Numbered from the stretch's first letter, positions 16,302 to 25,621 are shown. The stretch is 64,000 bases of DNA from Arthrobacter sp. V1I9 (GCF_030817075.1 NZ_JAUSYU010000001.1:2914001-2978000), one strand, 5' to 3'. The notes: generated from the sequence alone by a model not told the origin. Translations and numbers: made by a program.

Positions 16302-17943
16302 TTACCGGGCAGCGGAGGCGGGGACCGCCGTCGTGCCTTCCTTCTCCTGCGCCGCGGGCTGCGCGGGCTGGATGTCCACCGTGCGCCGCAGCGGCTTTTC
16401 CTTGATGAACAGCACGGAAACCAGCGCGACGACGGTCACAGCGGCTGAGATCAGGAAGACTTCCGCGGTGGCGTCGCCATAGGCTGCCCGCATAATGTCG
16501 CGGACAGGCTCCGGCAATGTGCGCCAGGTCCATGCTGGAGCCGGCCGAGCCGTCCTGCACCGGGATGCCGGCTGCTGCGAGTCCCTTCGTGGCAAGTTCA
16601 CTGACCCGGTTGGCCAGGATGGCGCCCAGAACGGAGACGCCGATGGCGCCGCCCACGGACCGGAAGAACGCCACGGAGGCGCTGGCCGTTCCGATGTCCG
16701 CAGCCCGGACCGTGTTCTGCACGGCCAGGACGAGGTTCTGCATCAGCATGCCCAGGCCCAGGCCGAGCACCGCGGTGAAGACGCCTGCGTGCCAGAGTTC
16801 CGTGGTGTGGTCCATGGTGCCGGCAAGCCCGAGGCCGCCGATCAGCAGGATGGAACCGGCAACCAAGTAGCCCTTCCACTTGCCCGTCCGGCTGATCAAC
16901 AGGCCGGATGCCACCGAGCCGGCCAGGTTTCCGGCGATCATGGGCAGGGTAAGGAGCCCGGCTTCGGTGGGGGTCGCGCCACGGGCCACCTGGAAGTACT
17001 GGCCCAGGAAGGTGGACGAGCCGAACATCGCGATGCCCACCGCCACGGAAGCGATGATGGCCAGGGCGGTGGTGCGCTCGGAGATGATCTTAAGCGGGAT
17101 GATGGGCTGCTCCACCTTGGATTCCACCAGGACCAGCAGCGCCAGCAGGACGATGCCGCCGCCCACCATGAGGGCCGACTGCCAGGAGATCCAGTCGTAG
17201 TAGGCCGGGTTGCCGGCGAAGGAGACCCAGATCAGCAGCAGGCTCACACCGGATGTGAGAAGGATGGAACCGAGCCAGTCGATCTTGGCGGGCCGGCGCA
17301 CGTGACTGATTTTGAGGGTGACCTGCAGCAGGATCAGTGCGACGACGGCGAGCGGCACGCACACGAAGAAGGTCCAGCGCCAGCCGAGCGGGCTGTCCAC
17401 GATGAAGCCGCCCAGCAGCGGGCCGCCGGCGGTGCCGACTGCCATCACTGCGCCCATGTAGCCGGAGTACTTGCCGCGGTCCCGCGGCGGGATCATGGTG
17501 CCGATGATGGCTTGGGCCAGGGCGGTGAGGCCGCCCATGGCAACGCCCTGGATGACCCGTGCCACGAGGAGCAGCGGGATGGTTTCGGACAGGCCGGCCA
17601 TCACGGAACCGGCCACGAAGATCACGATGCTGAGCTGGACCAGGACTTTTTTGTTGAAGAGGTCAGCGAGCTTGCCCCAGATGGGGGTGGTGGCAGCGTT
17701 GGCCAGCAGCGCGGCCGTGATGACCCAGGCGAAGTCGGTCTGCGTCCCGTGCAGGTCGGACATGATGGTGGGCAACGCGTTGGCCACGATGGTGCTGCTG
17801 AGGATCGCCGTAAAGAAGGCAGCCAGGAGCCCGGTGAGGGCCTCCATGATTTGGCGGTGGGACATCTCCGGCGGGGCCCCCGCGGGTGCAGCGGATATGT
17901 GGGCCGGGGCGGCGGTTGGGCTTGCCTCGAGGTGGGTTGCCAT
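16302..17943 (-). pseudogene. DHA2-family (14-helix) MFS drug exporter, frameshifted near the 3' end
   Basis: An EmrB/QacA-type drug:H+ antiporter by pattern: SSTIVANALPTIMSDL in helix 1, WGKLADLFNKKVLVQLS in loop 2-3, GGLTALAQAIIGTMIPPRDRG and the motif-C region VGTAGGPLLGGFIVD. The frame is intact to codon position 16519 (Met-Asp-Leu-Ala-His), then turns into Arg/His-rich nonsense ending at 16219. Removing one base at 16518 restores LPEPVRDIMRAAYGDATAEVF, the last helix and a stop at 16302, giving 546 residues. As read, the product lacks helix 14. The MarR gene lies 3 bases upstream on the same strand and probably controls it. Confidence 0.8.
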
Positions 17944-17946
17944 GGT

Positions 17947-18429
17947 TCAGCTCCTGGGAGGTGTGGTGGTGATGGTGCCGGCCGCCTTTGCCCGGGCTGA
18001 TTGCATAAGTGATTCCGTGAGCTTGTGCAGGGTTTTTGCGGTGCTGCCCGCGTCTTCCTCGCTCCAGTCGCGCAGGTAGTCCTGCAGGACGGCTGTCCGC
18101 TGCTCCTCGATGAGGCGGAGTTTCTCCGCACCCAGGGGTGTCAGGGCAACCAGTTGGGCCCGGCCGTCGTGAGGGTCCTGCCTGCGCACCACGAAGCCAT
18201 GCTCTTCAAGGTCCGCGATGTGGCGGCTCAGGACCGGGGCGCTCACTCCCAGCCGCTCGGCCAGGTGGGTGGCCCGGGACTCGCCTTCGCCCACGAAGCG
18301 GAGGACACCTTGGAGCGCTACTCCGGTGTCCTGCCCGCGCACGCTGGCGGTGGCAATGCACCGCACAGCGCGCTGAAGGTCAAAGATCTGGTACACGAGA
18401 TCCGCTGCCGTGTCCGGTGCTACTGCCAT
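17947..18429 (-). CDS. MarR family transcriptional regulator
   Basis: The 160-residue winged-helix protein has the recognition region SRATHLAERLGVSAPVLSRHIADLEEHGFVVRRQDPHDGRAQLVALTPLG, the standard MarR DNA-binding domain and wing with the D-x-R motif. I chose the Met at 18429 because AGGGAG precedes it by 11 bases and the 30 upstream codons of the open frame are not MarR-like. It is first in a unit with the MFS exporter, the usual regulator-efflux arrangement in which a ligand releases the repressor. A candidate operator lies at 18459-18486. Confidence 0.9.
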   Translation of the reverse strand: MAVAPDTAADLVYQIFDLQRAVRCIATASVRGQDTGVALQGVLRFVGEGESRATHLAERLGVSAPVLSRHIADLEEHGFVVRRQDPHDGRAQLVALTPLGAEKLRLIEEQRTAVLQDYLRDWSEEDAGSTAKTLHKLTESLMQSARAKAAGTITTTPPRS

Positions 18430-18458
18430 GGCTTCAGCACTCCCTACTTGTTTGCCTG

Positions 18459-18486
18459 AAGCAACTATATAGGAAGTTGGTTGCTT
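18459..18486. promoter_or_regulatory. Candidate MarR operator upstream of marR-MFS
   Basis: An inverted repeat AAGCAAC (18459-18465) / GTTGCTT (18480-18486) is separated by 14 bases, with an inner CAACT/AGTTG pair. It lies 30 bases before the MarR start, overlapping the expected promoter. The half-site GTTGC recurs upstream of the other MarR gene (56776-56835). Confidence 0.5.
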
Positions 18487-18616
18487 TGGGAAACTTAGTG
18501 CTGCGGGGTGCCGGTTCACCAGCCGGTATGGAGATTCAACTTGTCAGTAAGCATGCTTTCCATTACCTTGGTTTCAGCTTCTCCGCCTGTCCCCCATCAG
18601 GCGGAGCGGTTGCCAG

Positions 18617-18651
18617 AAAGGCCCCGCAGCACGTCGTGCCGCGGGGCCTTT
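18617..18651 (-). terminator. Hairpin terminator after the ThDP enzyme gene
   Basis: AAAGGCCCCGC-A-GCAC pairs with GTGC-C-GCGGGGCCTTT around a 3-base loop with one mismatch. T runs flank both ends. It is 55 bases beyond the stop of the minus-strand gene at 18706. Confidence 0.7.
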
Positions 18652-18705
18652 TATTGTCTGTGCCTGTGCCGGATTCAGGCCGGCCCGGTCCAGGACCGGC
18701 GCAAC

Positions 18706-20424
18706 CTATTCGGGCAGGTGGGTGGGGGCGAACATCTTCAGGAGCGTCTCAACTACGACGACGTTGGGCCCGTCGGCCGCGAACCCCGCCTGCAGCGCCT
18801 CCCCCACGTCCTCCGGCGCGACTCTTGTGGCCGGCACGCCGAACGCTTCAGCGAGTTGGACGAAGTCTGGCCGCGCGAGTTCGGTGGCGGTTGCCGTGCC
18901 GAACGCACCCACCATGTATTCGCGCAGGATCCCGTAGCCGCCGTCGTCCACAATCAGCCAGGTGACCGGAACGTTGTGCTGTTTTGCGGTGGCCAGTTCA
19001 GAGATGGAGTACATGGACGAGCCGTCACCGGAAACGGCGAGCACCCGGCCGGGCTTGCCGACGGTTTCCAGTCCCACCGCCGCGCCGATGGCTGCCGGGA
19101 AGCCGTAACCGAGCCCGCCGGCACCCTGCGCGGAGTGGAACTGGCCCTCGCGGGCGTCCCAGCAGGACCAGCCCCAGTAGGCGGAAATGGTCATGTCCCA
19201 GAAGGTCTGCATGTCCGCGGGGACTGCTTCGCGGATGTCGGCCATGAACTTCAGTTCCTTGCCAAGGTCCTGGGATTCCAGCCGTGCCCGGACCTTCGCC
19301 AGCGATTCCTTCACCAGGTCCTCGGGCGGAGTGCCGTGCCAGTCCGGCCTGGCTTGGACTGGCTCAATCACCAGGGCCTCGTCCAGGGCAGCCAGGGCCT
19401 GGCCGGCATCGGCGCGGATGCCCAGGCCCGGGCGGTTCGACTCGAGAACCCGGGGTTCGGCGTCGATCTGGATGATTCGGCCGCGCGGCTCGAAGGTGAA
19501 GTAGTTGGAGGTGACCTCACCCAGGGACGAACCGATCACCACCAGGACGTCCGCGTCCTCCAGCACATCGGTCATGTAGCGGTCCTCGACCCAGGACTGC
19601 AGCGACAGCTCGTGGTTCCAGGGGAACGCGCCGTTGCCGCCCGGGGTGCAGATCACCGGGGCGCGAAGTTTCTCCGCGATGGAGAGCAGGGACTTCTCGG
19701 CCCGGCCCCGCCGCGTCCCGCCGCCTGCGATGATGGCAGGGCGTTTCGCCCCCTGCAGCCACTTCACCGCCTCCCGGACCAGCTCCACCCGGGGCGGGTT
19801 GTCCGCAGCTTCGGCGAGCGCATCCTCCACCGGCGGGACCATGATCGGATCGAGCAGGACGTTCTGCGGAATTTCGATCCAGACTGGTCCCTGGGGCGAG
19901 GAGATCGCTTCGGTCCAGGCGTCCTGGATGGCGGACGGGATGCCTGACGCGTGCTGGATCAGCCGCTGGCTCTTGGTGACGTTGGCAGCCGAGGCTTTCT
20001 GGTCATCGAGCTGGTGCAGCATACCCTTGCGCCGGGCACCCAGGCCCTCGAGCGGGATCTGGCTGGCGACCACCACCATGGGGACGCCGGTGGCATACGC
20101 TTCCTGAAGCCCGGCCAGGGACGTCAGGGCTCCGGGGCCGGTGGACAGGAATAGAACTCCCACCTCCCCCGTTGCGCGGGAGTACCCGTCTGCCGCGAAA
20201 GCGGAGTTGTTCTCCACCCGTGAGGAGACGAACTGCAGGTTGCCCCTGCCCATCGCGTCAAAGAGTCCCAGTGCGTGCTGGCCGGGGATGCCGAACACGG
20301 TTTTAGCCCCCAGGGCTTCAAGGGTTTCGACGACGAGGTCCCCGCCGTTGCGGGCACCCGCGGGAGCACTGTCCCCTGCAGGAGCAGCTGCCGTCCCCGG
20401 ATCGAAATCGATCATACTGCTCAC
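18706..20424 (-). CDS. ThDP-dependent decarboxylase/acetolactate-synthase-like enzyme (candidate 2-ketoarginine decarboxylase)
   Basis: The 572-residue protein has the three-domain ThDP fold: Pyr domain with the catalytic Glu in [20 protein letters not shown] (residues about 67-87), a central domain, and a PP domain with [15 protein letters not shown]. The usual GDG-x24-NN metal motif reads GDG-x24-DD here (IVDDGGYG). It starts with GTG overlapping the ureohydrolase stop by 4 bases (GTGA), so the two are translationally coupled. A ThDP decarboxylase plus ureohydrolase is the pairing of Pseudomonas AruI (2-ketoarginine decarboxylase) and GbuA. I infer a similar role, but biosynthetic acetolactate synthase or another 2-oxo-acid decarboxylase remains possible. 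Confidence 0.8.
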   Translation of the reverse strand: MSSMIDFDPGTAAAPAGDSAPAGARNGGDLVVETLEALGAKTVFGIPGQHALGLFDAMGRGNLQFVSSRVENNSAFAADGYSRATGEVGVLFLSTGPGALTSLAGLQEAYATGVPMVVVASQIPLEGLGARRKGMLHQLDDQKASAANVTKSQRLIQHASGIPSAIQDAWTEAISSPQGPVWIEIPQNVLLDPIMVPPVEDALAEAADNPPRVELVREAVKWLQGAKRPAIIAGGGTRRGRAEKSLLSIAEKLRAPVICTPGGNGAFPWNHELSLQSWVEDRYMTDVLEDADVLVVIGSSLGEVTSNYFTFEPRGRIIQIDAEPRVLESNRPGLGIRADAGQALAALDEALVIEPVQARPDWHGTPPEDLVKESLAKVRARLESQDLGKELKFMADIREAVPADMQTFWDMTISAYWGWSCWDAREGQFHSAQGAGGLGYGFPAAIGAAVGLETVGKPGRVLAVSGDGSSMYSISELATAKQHNVPVTWLIVDDGGYGILREYMVGAFGTATATELARPDFVQLAEAFGVPATRVAPEDVGEALQAGFAADGPNVVVVETLLKMFAPTHLPE

Positions 20425-21485
20425 TCCTTGCCGGCTGCCGCGAAGCCTGCCGGACGGCGGGCTTCCTGGCCGAGGGCCTGGGCCGCGTAGCCTGTTGCGG
20501 CTCCAAAGCGGTCACCGGCCACAGCGTTGTCCGCCATCAGGGTGACCAGTTCGTAGGCAACGTGGCTTGCGGCCACGGCGGTGATCTCGGCGTGGTCGTA
20601 GGCGGGGGCCACCTCGACGACGTCGGCGCCCACCAGGTTCATGCCGCGGAAGCCCCGGATGATTTCCAGCAGTTCGCGGCTGGTGATGCCCCCGGCCTCC
20701 GGGGTGCCCGTGCCCGGTGCGTGGGCCGGATCCAGGACGTCGATGTCCACGGAAATGTAAAGGGGGCGGTTGCCGATTCGGTCGCGGACCTTGGCCACGG
20801 TTTCCAGGACACCCTGGTAGTAGACGTCCGCGGAGGTGACGATGCCGAACCCGAAGCGATGGTCGTCGTCGAGATCCTTTTTGCCGTACAGGGGCCCTCG
20901 GGTGCCGATGTGGCTGATGGCTTCGGTGTCCAGGATGCCCTCCTCGACGGCGCGGCGGAACGGCGTGCCGTGGGTATACTCGGCGCCGAAGTAGGTGTCC
21001 CAGGTGTCCAGGTGCGCGTCGAAGTGCAGCATGGCGATGGGTTCCCCGGCACGCTCTGCGGCGGCGCGGAGCAGGGGCAGGGCGATGGTATGGTCCCCGC
21101 CCAGGGTCACGAGCTTGCTGCCGCCGCTGGTGAGGTCCAGTGCGTTCTGCTGGATGGTCTCGATGGCTTCGTTGATGTTGAACGGGTTGACGGCCATGTC
21201 CCCGGCGTCGGCCACCTGGACGTTTTCGAACGGGCTGACGTCCCACGCGGGGTTATAGGGGCGCAGCAGCCGGCTTGCTTCGCGGACGTGGTTTGCGCCG
21301 AAGCGGGCCCCTGGGCGGTAGGAGACACCCGAGTCGAAGGGAACGCCGACCACGGTTACATCCGCCTTTTCCACCTGGTCCAGGCGCGGCAGCCGGGCAT
21401 ATGTTGCCGCCCCGGCGTAACGGGGAATGCGGGATGAATCGATGGGGCCAAGGTTGCCGTTGGCTTCGATGCGCAGCTCTTCCAA
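20421..21485 (-). CDS. speB: Ureohydrolase family enzyme (agmatinase or guanidinobutyrase)
   Basis: A 354-residue arginase/agmatinase-fold enzyme with the Mn2+-binding signatures intact: [25 protein letters not shown] (D-A-H-x-D) and [22 protein letters not shown] (D-x-D). These hydrolyse a guanidino group to urea and an amine. The start codon is TTG at 21485, with AAGGAG 9 bases upstream. The coupled ThDP decarboxylase downstream favours 4-guanidinobutyrate over agmatine as substrate, but family members are hard to separate by sequence, so the symbol only names the family. Confidence 0.85.
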   Translation of the reverse strand: MEELRIEANGNLGPIDSSRIPRYAGAATYARLPRLDQVEKADVTVVGVPFDSGVSYRPGARFGANHVREASRLLRPYNPAWDVSPFENVQVADAGDMAVNPFNINEAIETIQQNALDLTSGGSKLVTLGGDHTIALPLLRAAAERAGEPIAMLHFDAHLDTWDTYFGAEYTHGTPFRRAVEEGILDTEAISHIGTRGPLYGKKDLDDDHRFGFGIVTSADVYYQGVLETVAKVRDRIGNRPLYISVDIDVLDPAHAPGTGTPEAGGITSRELLEIIRGFRGMNLVGADVVEVAPAYDHAEITAVAASHVAYELVTLMADNAVAGDRFGAATGYAAQALGQEARRPAGFAAAGKE

Positions 21486-21803
21486 TGGAGGCCTCTCCTT
21501 CGAGGAGTTGAGGGACTGATGTGACTGCCATCATACAGCTTGTTTTCATATGCGCACCAGCTGTTTACTTATGTAGCTCTCCCTGCGAGAGGTACTGCGC
21601 CGAGGCGGACGTTCCCGCCCAATTACTCCCCCACACCTTCTTACCGGCTCCGCTTCGACCGCGGAACTGCGCGGGGGCCTCCCCCAACTGGGTTGCTTCG
21701 CACAGAGCAAGTGGGCAGGAAGGTACATGGAAAGCCGGGACCAATACCCACATACAACCCTCGCCCCCTGCCACGGAGCACGGCAATCACATGCAATGGC
21801 CCT
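21486..21803. other. Gene-free stretch between ureohydrolase and DUF559 gene
   Basis: About 318 bases hold the divergent promoters of the two genes and the left 116-bp flanking element (21612-21727). The DUF559 frame is open back to 21540, but the encoded residues are Arg/Pro-rich and unlike any domain, so I do not count them as coding. Confidence 0.5.
21612..21727. repeat. Left 116-bp element flanking the DUF559 gene
   Basis: The element begins TTCCCGCCCAATTAC and ends CAAGTGGGCAGGAAGGTACA. Its ends are imperfect inverted repeats of each other (TTCCCGCCCA against TGGGCAGGAA). The right-hand copy at 22643-22758 has nearly the same ends and exactly the same length, with a diverged interior apart from a short GACCG block in register. 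Confidence 0.65.
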
Positions 21804-22631
21804 ATGGACATCTTCGATTACCTGAAACAAGCCGGTGGAGTTGCCCGCACCAGCCAACTCCGCAATGCCGGATTCTCTAAACGGGAGATTGCCAAACTGT
21901 TGGACCACGGCGCAATGCAGCCCAGACGAGGCATCTTCCTCGCGCCCGGCTGCAATAAGGAACTCGCGGCCGCGATCCAGCACAACGGCAGGTTGACCTG
22001 CGCCAGTGCCGCTGCCCACTACGGACTATGGCAACGAAACCCGCCGAACCAGCTCCACCTGGCCTGCAACCACGGCCACGGCGCAGGCTTTGTCCGGCAC
22101 CGGTCCATTCGCTTCGGTGGACATCCGCTGCTGCCCGTGGCCGGAGTGGCGGATGTGGTCCTGCACTCACTGGGGTGCCTGCCGCCACCAGCGTCCACCG
22201 CTTTGGCCACGTCCGCCATCCGGCTGCACTGCCTGCCGGTGGAGCTGCTGAAACAACAACTCCTCGCTGACCGGTCAGCGCCGGCTCTGCGGGCACTTCG
22301 GGAGCTGAACCTCCGCGCCGAATCCATCGTTGAAGTGGATGCCCAGCACCTCTTCCGCACCAATGGCGTTGCCTTCGAACCACAGGTTTTCCTGCCGGGC
22401 ATCGGCCGGGTGGACTTCCTCCTGAGCGGCTTCCTGATAGTGGAGATCGACGGGTTTGCGTTCCATTCACAACGGGCGGACATGCTGCGCGACCGTGACC
22501 GGAACAACTCCTCAACCGTGAAAGGCTACGCGGTCCTCCGCTACATGCCGGAGCACATCTGGTTCAACCAGGAACGGGTTCTGGCCGACATTCGCACGGC
22601 ACTGGCGCTCAGAGCAAGGACCGCTGGCTGA
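21804..22631 (+). CDS. DUF559/AbiEi-like protein: winged-helix plus Vsr-type nuclease fold
   Basis: The 275-residue protein begins MDIFDYLKQAGGVARTSQLRNAGFSKREIAKLLDHG, an AbiEi-type N-terminal winged helix (often annotated type IV toxin-antitoxin antitoxin). It ends with a DUF559 domain: GRVDFLLSGFLIVEIDGFAFHSQRADMLRDRDRNN, where the D...E-x-D spacing matches a PD-(D/E)xK nuclease core, and VLRYMPEHIWFN follows. I chose the ATG at 21804 because the conserved helix starts there. No partner toxin gene is adjacent. Two 116-bp repeats flank it precisely. It interrupts the arginine-type cluster, consistent with insertion as a unit. Solitary copies are common in Arthrobacter relatives; function is untested. 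Confidence 0.75.
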   Translation: MDIFDYLKQAGGVARTSQLRNAGFSKREIAKLLDHGAMQPRRGIFLAPGCNKELAAAIQHNGRLTCASAAAHYGLWQRNPPNQLHLACNHGHGAGFVRHRSIRFGGHPLLPVAGVADVVLHSLGCLPPPASTALATSAIRLHCLPVELLKQQLLADRSAPALRALRELNLRAESIVEVDAQHLFRTNGVAFEPQVFLPGIGRVDFLLSGFLIVEIDGFAFHSQRADMLRDRDRNNSSTVKGYAVLRYMPEHIWFNQERVLADIRTALALRARTAG

Positions 22632-22642
22632 CGGGGCGCGCC

Positions 22643-22758
22643 TTCCCGCCCAGTTACCGGCCGGCCCGCTGCAATACCTGGCCGCAAGACCGCCATAAGT
22701 ACCGGAGGCAGTCGGTTAACCGCTTAGGGCCACACGACCAAGTGGGCAGGAAGGCACA
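22643..22758. repeat. Right 116-bp element flanking the DUF559 gene
   Basis: The element begins TTCCCGCCCAGTTAC and ends CAAGTGGGCAGGAAGGCACA. It starts 12 bases after the DUF559 stop and is in direct orientation to the copy at 21612-21727. It may act as terminator or recombination boundary. The minus-strand regulator gene ends 23 bases beyond it. Confidence 0.65.
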
Positions 22759-22780
22759 AGCCCGAAGAACCGGCAGGGGG

Positions 22781-23356
22781 TCAGCGGCTGGCGGCCGGAA
22801 CCAGGACCCAGAGGACTTCGACCGGCTGGTCCGTGGGGTTGACCCAGGTGTGCGGTTCCCGGCCGGGGAAGGTCACGGTGTCCCCGGTACTCAAGTCGTA
22901 TTCCTCATTAGTGAGGATCAGCTTGATTTTGCCCTTGATAACGTGGAGAACGTCAACATCGCAGTCCACGGCATACAACTCGGTCTCGCCGCGGCCGTGC
23001 GGCTCGATGCAGGCCTGGATGATCTGGATGCGCCGCTCCGAGCGGGCCGTGAGCAGGCGCTCCACGATGCCTTGGCCGCCGAGGGAGATCCGCGGCCCAT
23101 CATTGCGTTTGGTGAGATGGGTTTCCGGCGCCGCAAACAGTTCACCGATGGAAATCGAGAGCACTTGGCAAAGGGTCACGAGCGAAGCTACCGAAGGGGA
23201 CGTCAGGTCGCGCTCCACCCGGCTAAGGAATCCCTTGGTGAGACCAGTGGCGTCAGCAACCTGCTCGATGGTGAGCCGCTGCGACTGCCGCGCCGCGCGG
23301 ATCCGGGAACCAATGGCAACAGGTACGTTGCTGGGCTCAACTGGCAGTGCCTTCAT
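22781..23356 (-). CDS. XRE-cupin transcriptional regulator
   Basis: The 191-residue protein has an N-terminal HTH_XRE domain (IGSRIRAARQSQRLTIEQVADATGLTKGFLSRVERDLTSPSVASLVTLCQVL, residues 13-65) and a C-terminal cupin_2 domain (HVIKGKIKLILTNEEYDLSTGDTVTFPGREPHTWVNPTDQPVEVLWVLVP). I chose the Met at 23356 since GAAAGG lies 6 bases upstream; earlier Mets at 23371 and 23401 have no site. Such regulators (PuuR type) often respond to polyamine or amino-acid derivatives. It is divergent from the symporter at 23626, its likely target along with the decarboxylase-ureohydrolase genes. Confidence 0.88.
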   Translation of the reverse strand: MKALPVEPSNVPVAIGSRIRAARQSQRLTIEQVADATGLTKGFLSRVERDLTSPSVASLVTLCQVLSISIGELFAAPETHLTKRNDGPRISLGGQGIVERLLTARSERRIQIIQACIEPHGRGETELYAVDCDVDVLHVIKGKIKLILTNEEYDLSTGDTVTFPGREPHTWVNPTDQPVEVLWVLVPAASR

Positions 23357-23625
23357 CCGAGTACCTTTCATGGCCGGCAACCCGGCCCCGCTCTGGAGCA
23401 ATACTAATGGCCAGCCGCTTCTGTGACGCCTGGATGGCGCGCGTCGCTGCGTACACCAACATCCCCTTGACTGTTACCACCGTCACAGCCTACTCTTTGG
23501 AAAACACCTGTTGCCTATAGGGCAATATTTGAGAATCCACTCTCACTCATCCTCATGCAGCGGTTCCCGGCCGGCCCTTTCTTCCGGAGACCACCCCAGC
23601 TGCCAAAAGCTCCAAGGAGTCCAAC

Positions 23626-25146
23626 GTGGACGCAAATGTCATCAACATCGCCATTGTGGTGGTGTACCTTCTCGCAATGCTGGCATTCGGCTGGTGGGGC
23701 AAGTCCCGTACCAAGAACAACAGCGACTTCCTGGTCGCCGGCCGCCGGCTTGGCCCGTTCCTTTACACCGGCACCATGGCCGCCGTCGTCCTGGGCGGTG
23801 CTTCCACGGTGGGCGGCGTGGGCCTCGGCTACAAGTTCGGCATCTCCGGCATGTGGCTGGTCGTCGCCATCGGCGCCGGCGTCCTGCTCCTGAGCCTCCT
23901 TTTCGCGGGGACCATCCAGAAGCTGAAGATCTACACGGTCTCGCAGATGCTCACCCTGCGCTACGGCAGCAGGGCTACCGAGGCTTCGGGCATCGTGATG
24001 CTCGCGTACACACTGATGCTCTGCGCCACGTCCACCGGCGCCTACGCCACCATTTTCGTGGTCCTCTTCGACTGGGACCGTGCCATGGCCATTGCCGTCG
24101 GCGGCGCCATTGTGTTGATCTACTCCACGGTGGGCGGCATGTGGTCCATCACCCTGGCGGACCAGGTGCAGTTCATCATCAAAACTGTCGGCATCTTCTT
24201 CCTGATGCTCCCCTTCACCCTCAACGCCGCGGGCGGCATGGACGGCATCCGCAGCCGGGTGGATGCAAGCTTCTTCCAGATCGACGGCATCGGCCTGCAG
24301 ACCATCATCACCTACTTTGTGGTGTACACCCTGGGCCTGCTGATCGGCCAGGACATCTGGCAGCGCGTCTTCACGGCCAAGACGGCCAAGGTGGCCAGGT
24401 GGGGCGGCGCCACCGCCGGAATCTACTGCATCCTTTACGGTGTTGCGGGTGCGCTGATCGGCATGGCCGCCAGCGTGGCGCTGGCCGACATCGAGATTGC
24501 CGCAAAGGACGACGTTTACGCCGAGGTGGCGCAGAGCCTGCTGCCCATCGGCATCGGCGGACTGGTATTGGCAGCCGCTGTGGCAGCAATGATGTCCACG
24601 GCATCAGGCGCGCTTATCGCAGCCGCAACAGTTGCCCGCGCCGATGTCCTGCCGTTTGTGGCGAGCTGGTTCGGCAAGAACATCAACACCGAGGACACGG
24701 ACAACCCCGAGCATGACGTCAAGGCAAACCGCATCTGGGTCCTCACCTTAGGCATCGTTGCCATCGTCATCGCCATCATCACCAAGGACGTGGTTGCAGC
24801 CCTGACCATCGCCTACGACATCCTGGTGGGCGGCCTCCTCGTGGCCATCCTGGGCGGCCTGGTCTGGAAGCGCGGCACCGGTGTGGCCGCCGCCGCTTCC
24901 ATGGCCGTGGGCTCGGTGGTCACGCTGGGCACCATGATCGTCCTGGAGATCAACGCCAAGGCGCCGCTGGACGGCATCTACGCCAATGAGCCCATTTACT
25001 ACGGCCTGCTCGCATCCGCCGTGGTGTACATCGCGGTTTCCCTGCTGACCAAGCCCACGGACCCCCAGGTGATGCGCAACTGGCAGCGCCGCGTTTCCGG
25101 GCAGGACAGCCGGGAGACTTCCGCAGAAGCAGTTTCGGCTCCCTAG
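23626..25146 (+). CDS. Sodium:solute symporter (SSS family)
   Basis: The 506-residue membrane protein has 13 or so helices. Family features are the N-terminal SDFLVAGRRLGPFLYTGTMAAVVLGGASTVGGVGLGYKFG, helix 5 region YSTVGGMWSITLADQVQF, the LIGQDIWQRVFTAK loop, and MMSTASGALIAAATVARAD with Ser residues of the Na2 site. The start is GTG at 23626, with AAGGAG 6 bases upstream. It is divergent from the XRE-cupin regulator. Given the neighbouring decarboxylase and ureohydrolase genes, a guanidino or amino compound is a reasonable substrate guess, but SSS substrates cannot be read from sequence. Confidence 0.88.
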   Translation: MDANVINIAIVVVYLLAMLAFGWWGKSRTKNNSDFLVAGRRLGPFLYTGTMAAVVLGGASTVGGVGLGYKFGISGMWLVVAIGAGVLLLSLLFAGTIQKLKIYTVSQMLTLRYGSRATEASGIVMLAYTLMLCATSTGAYATIFVVLFDWDRAMAIAVGGAIVLIYSTVGGMWSITLADQVQFIIKTVGIFFLMLPFTLNAAGGMDGIRSRVDASFFQIDGIGLQTIITYFVVYTLGLLIGQDIWQRVFTAKTAKVARWGGATAGIYCILYGVAGALIGMAASVALADIEIAAKDDVYAEVAQSLLPIGIGGLVLAAAVAAMMSTASGALIAAATVARADVLPFVASWFGKNINTEDTDNPEHDVKANRIWVLTLGIVAIVIAIITKDVVAALTIAYDILVGGLLVAILGGLVWKRGTGVAAAASMAVGSVVTLGTMIVLEINAKAPLDGIYANEPIYYGLLASAVVYIAVSLLTKPTDPQVMRNWQRRVSGQDSRETSAEAVSAP

Positions 25147-25165
25147 CAGCACGTCTCAGGCACGC

Positions 25166-25219
25166 ACGACGGCGGCACCCCACCTTTGCTTTCCAGCGAA
25201 GGTGGGGTGCCGCCGTCGT
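25166..25219. terminator. Long bidirectional hairpin, 21-bp perfect stem
   Basis: Arms at 25166-25186 and 25199-25219 are exact reverse complements around a 12-base loop. It lies 19 bases after the symporter stop and 5 bases before the stop of the convergent small acidic ORF, so it can serve both. The arm starts with ACGACGGCGGCACCC, identical to the hairpin at 287-321. Confidence 0.85.
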
Positions 25220-25224
25220 CCGTT

Positions 25225-25449
25225 CTATTGAGCCTCGCGGAATTCGTCGTCATCCAGCGGGACCACGCGTTCCTCTGCGTCGATGATGACGGGCGGCGTT
25301 TGGACTACGGGTTCCTCCGCGTCCAGGAATTCATCCTCGGTGTCCCAGTCTTCTTCACTGACGGGCACATCCTCGGCATAGTCGTAGGCGGGATCGGCTT
25401 CTACCGAATCAAGGTGGGGCATGTCCGGGTGCTGTCCGGTGGTGTTCAT
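25225..25449 (-). CDS. Small acidic protein, unknown function
   Basis: The 74-residue protein is rich in Asp and Glu (YAEDVPVSEEDWDTEDEFLDAEEP), with no membrane segment and probably little fixed structure. I recognise no family. A terminator hairpin directly after its stop and a clean reading frame support it as a gene. It lies between the symporter and the VIT-type transporter with no clear link. Confidence 0.5.
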   Translation of the reverse strand: MNTTGQHPDMPHLDSVEADPAYDYAEDVPVSEEDWDTEDEFLDAEEPVVQTPPVIIDAEERVVPLDDDEFREAQ

Positions 25450-25621
25450 TGTGCGACCTCCGATTGTTCGCCTCTGACGTGCTCTTTCGGGTGCGCGCTG
25501 GCGTGCGCCACAGTTTCATCACAGCACCGCACGGTGCCGTGGTCAAGGGTCAGCGCGTTGGGGGCTCGGGCACCTGAAAACCCTGCGTTTTGAGGGATAC
25601 CGAAACTCCGGAGTGAGGGAA

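Noticed and set aside
16495..18000. + strand ORF of 501 codons opposite the MFS exporter
   Set aside because: Low-complexity Gly/Asp/His composition and full overlap with a recognisable transporter on the minus strand.
23357..23625. Riboswitch (for example guanidine-type) before the symporter
   Set aside because: Context made it tempting, but I see no conserved aptamer pattern, and the XRE-cupin regulator explains control well enough.
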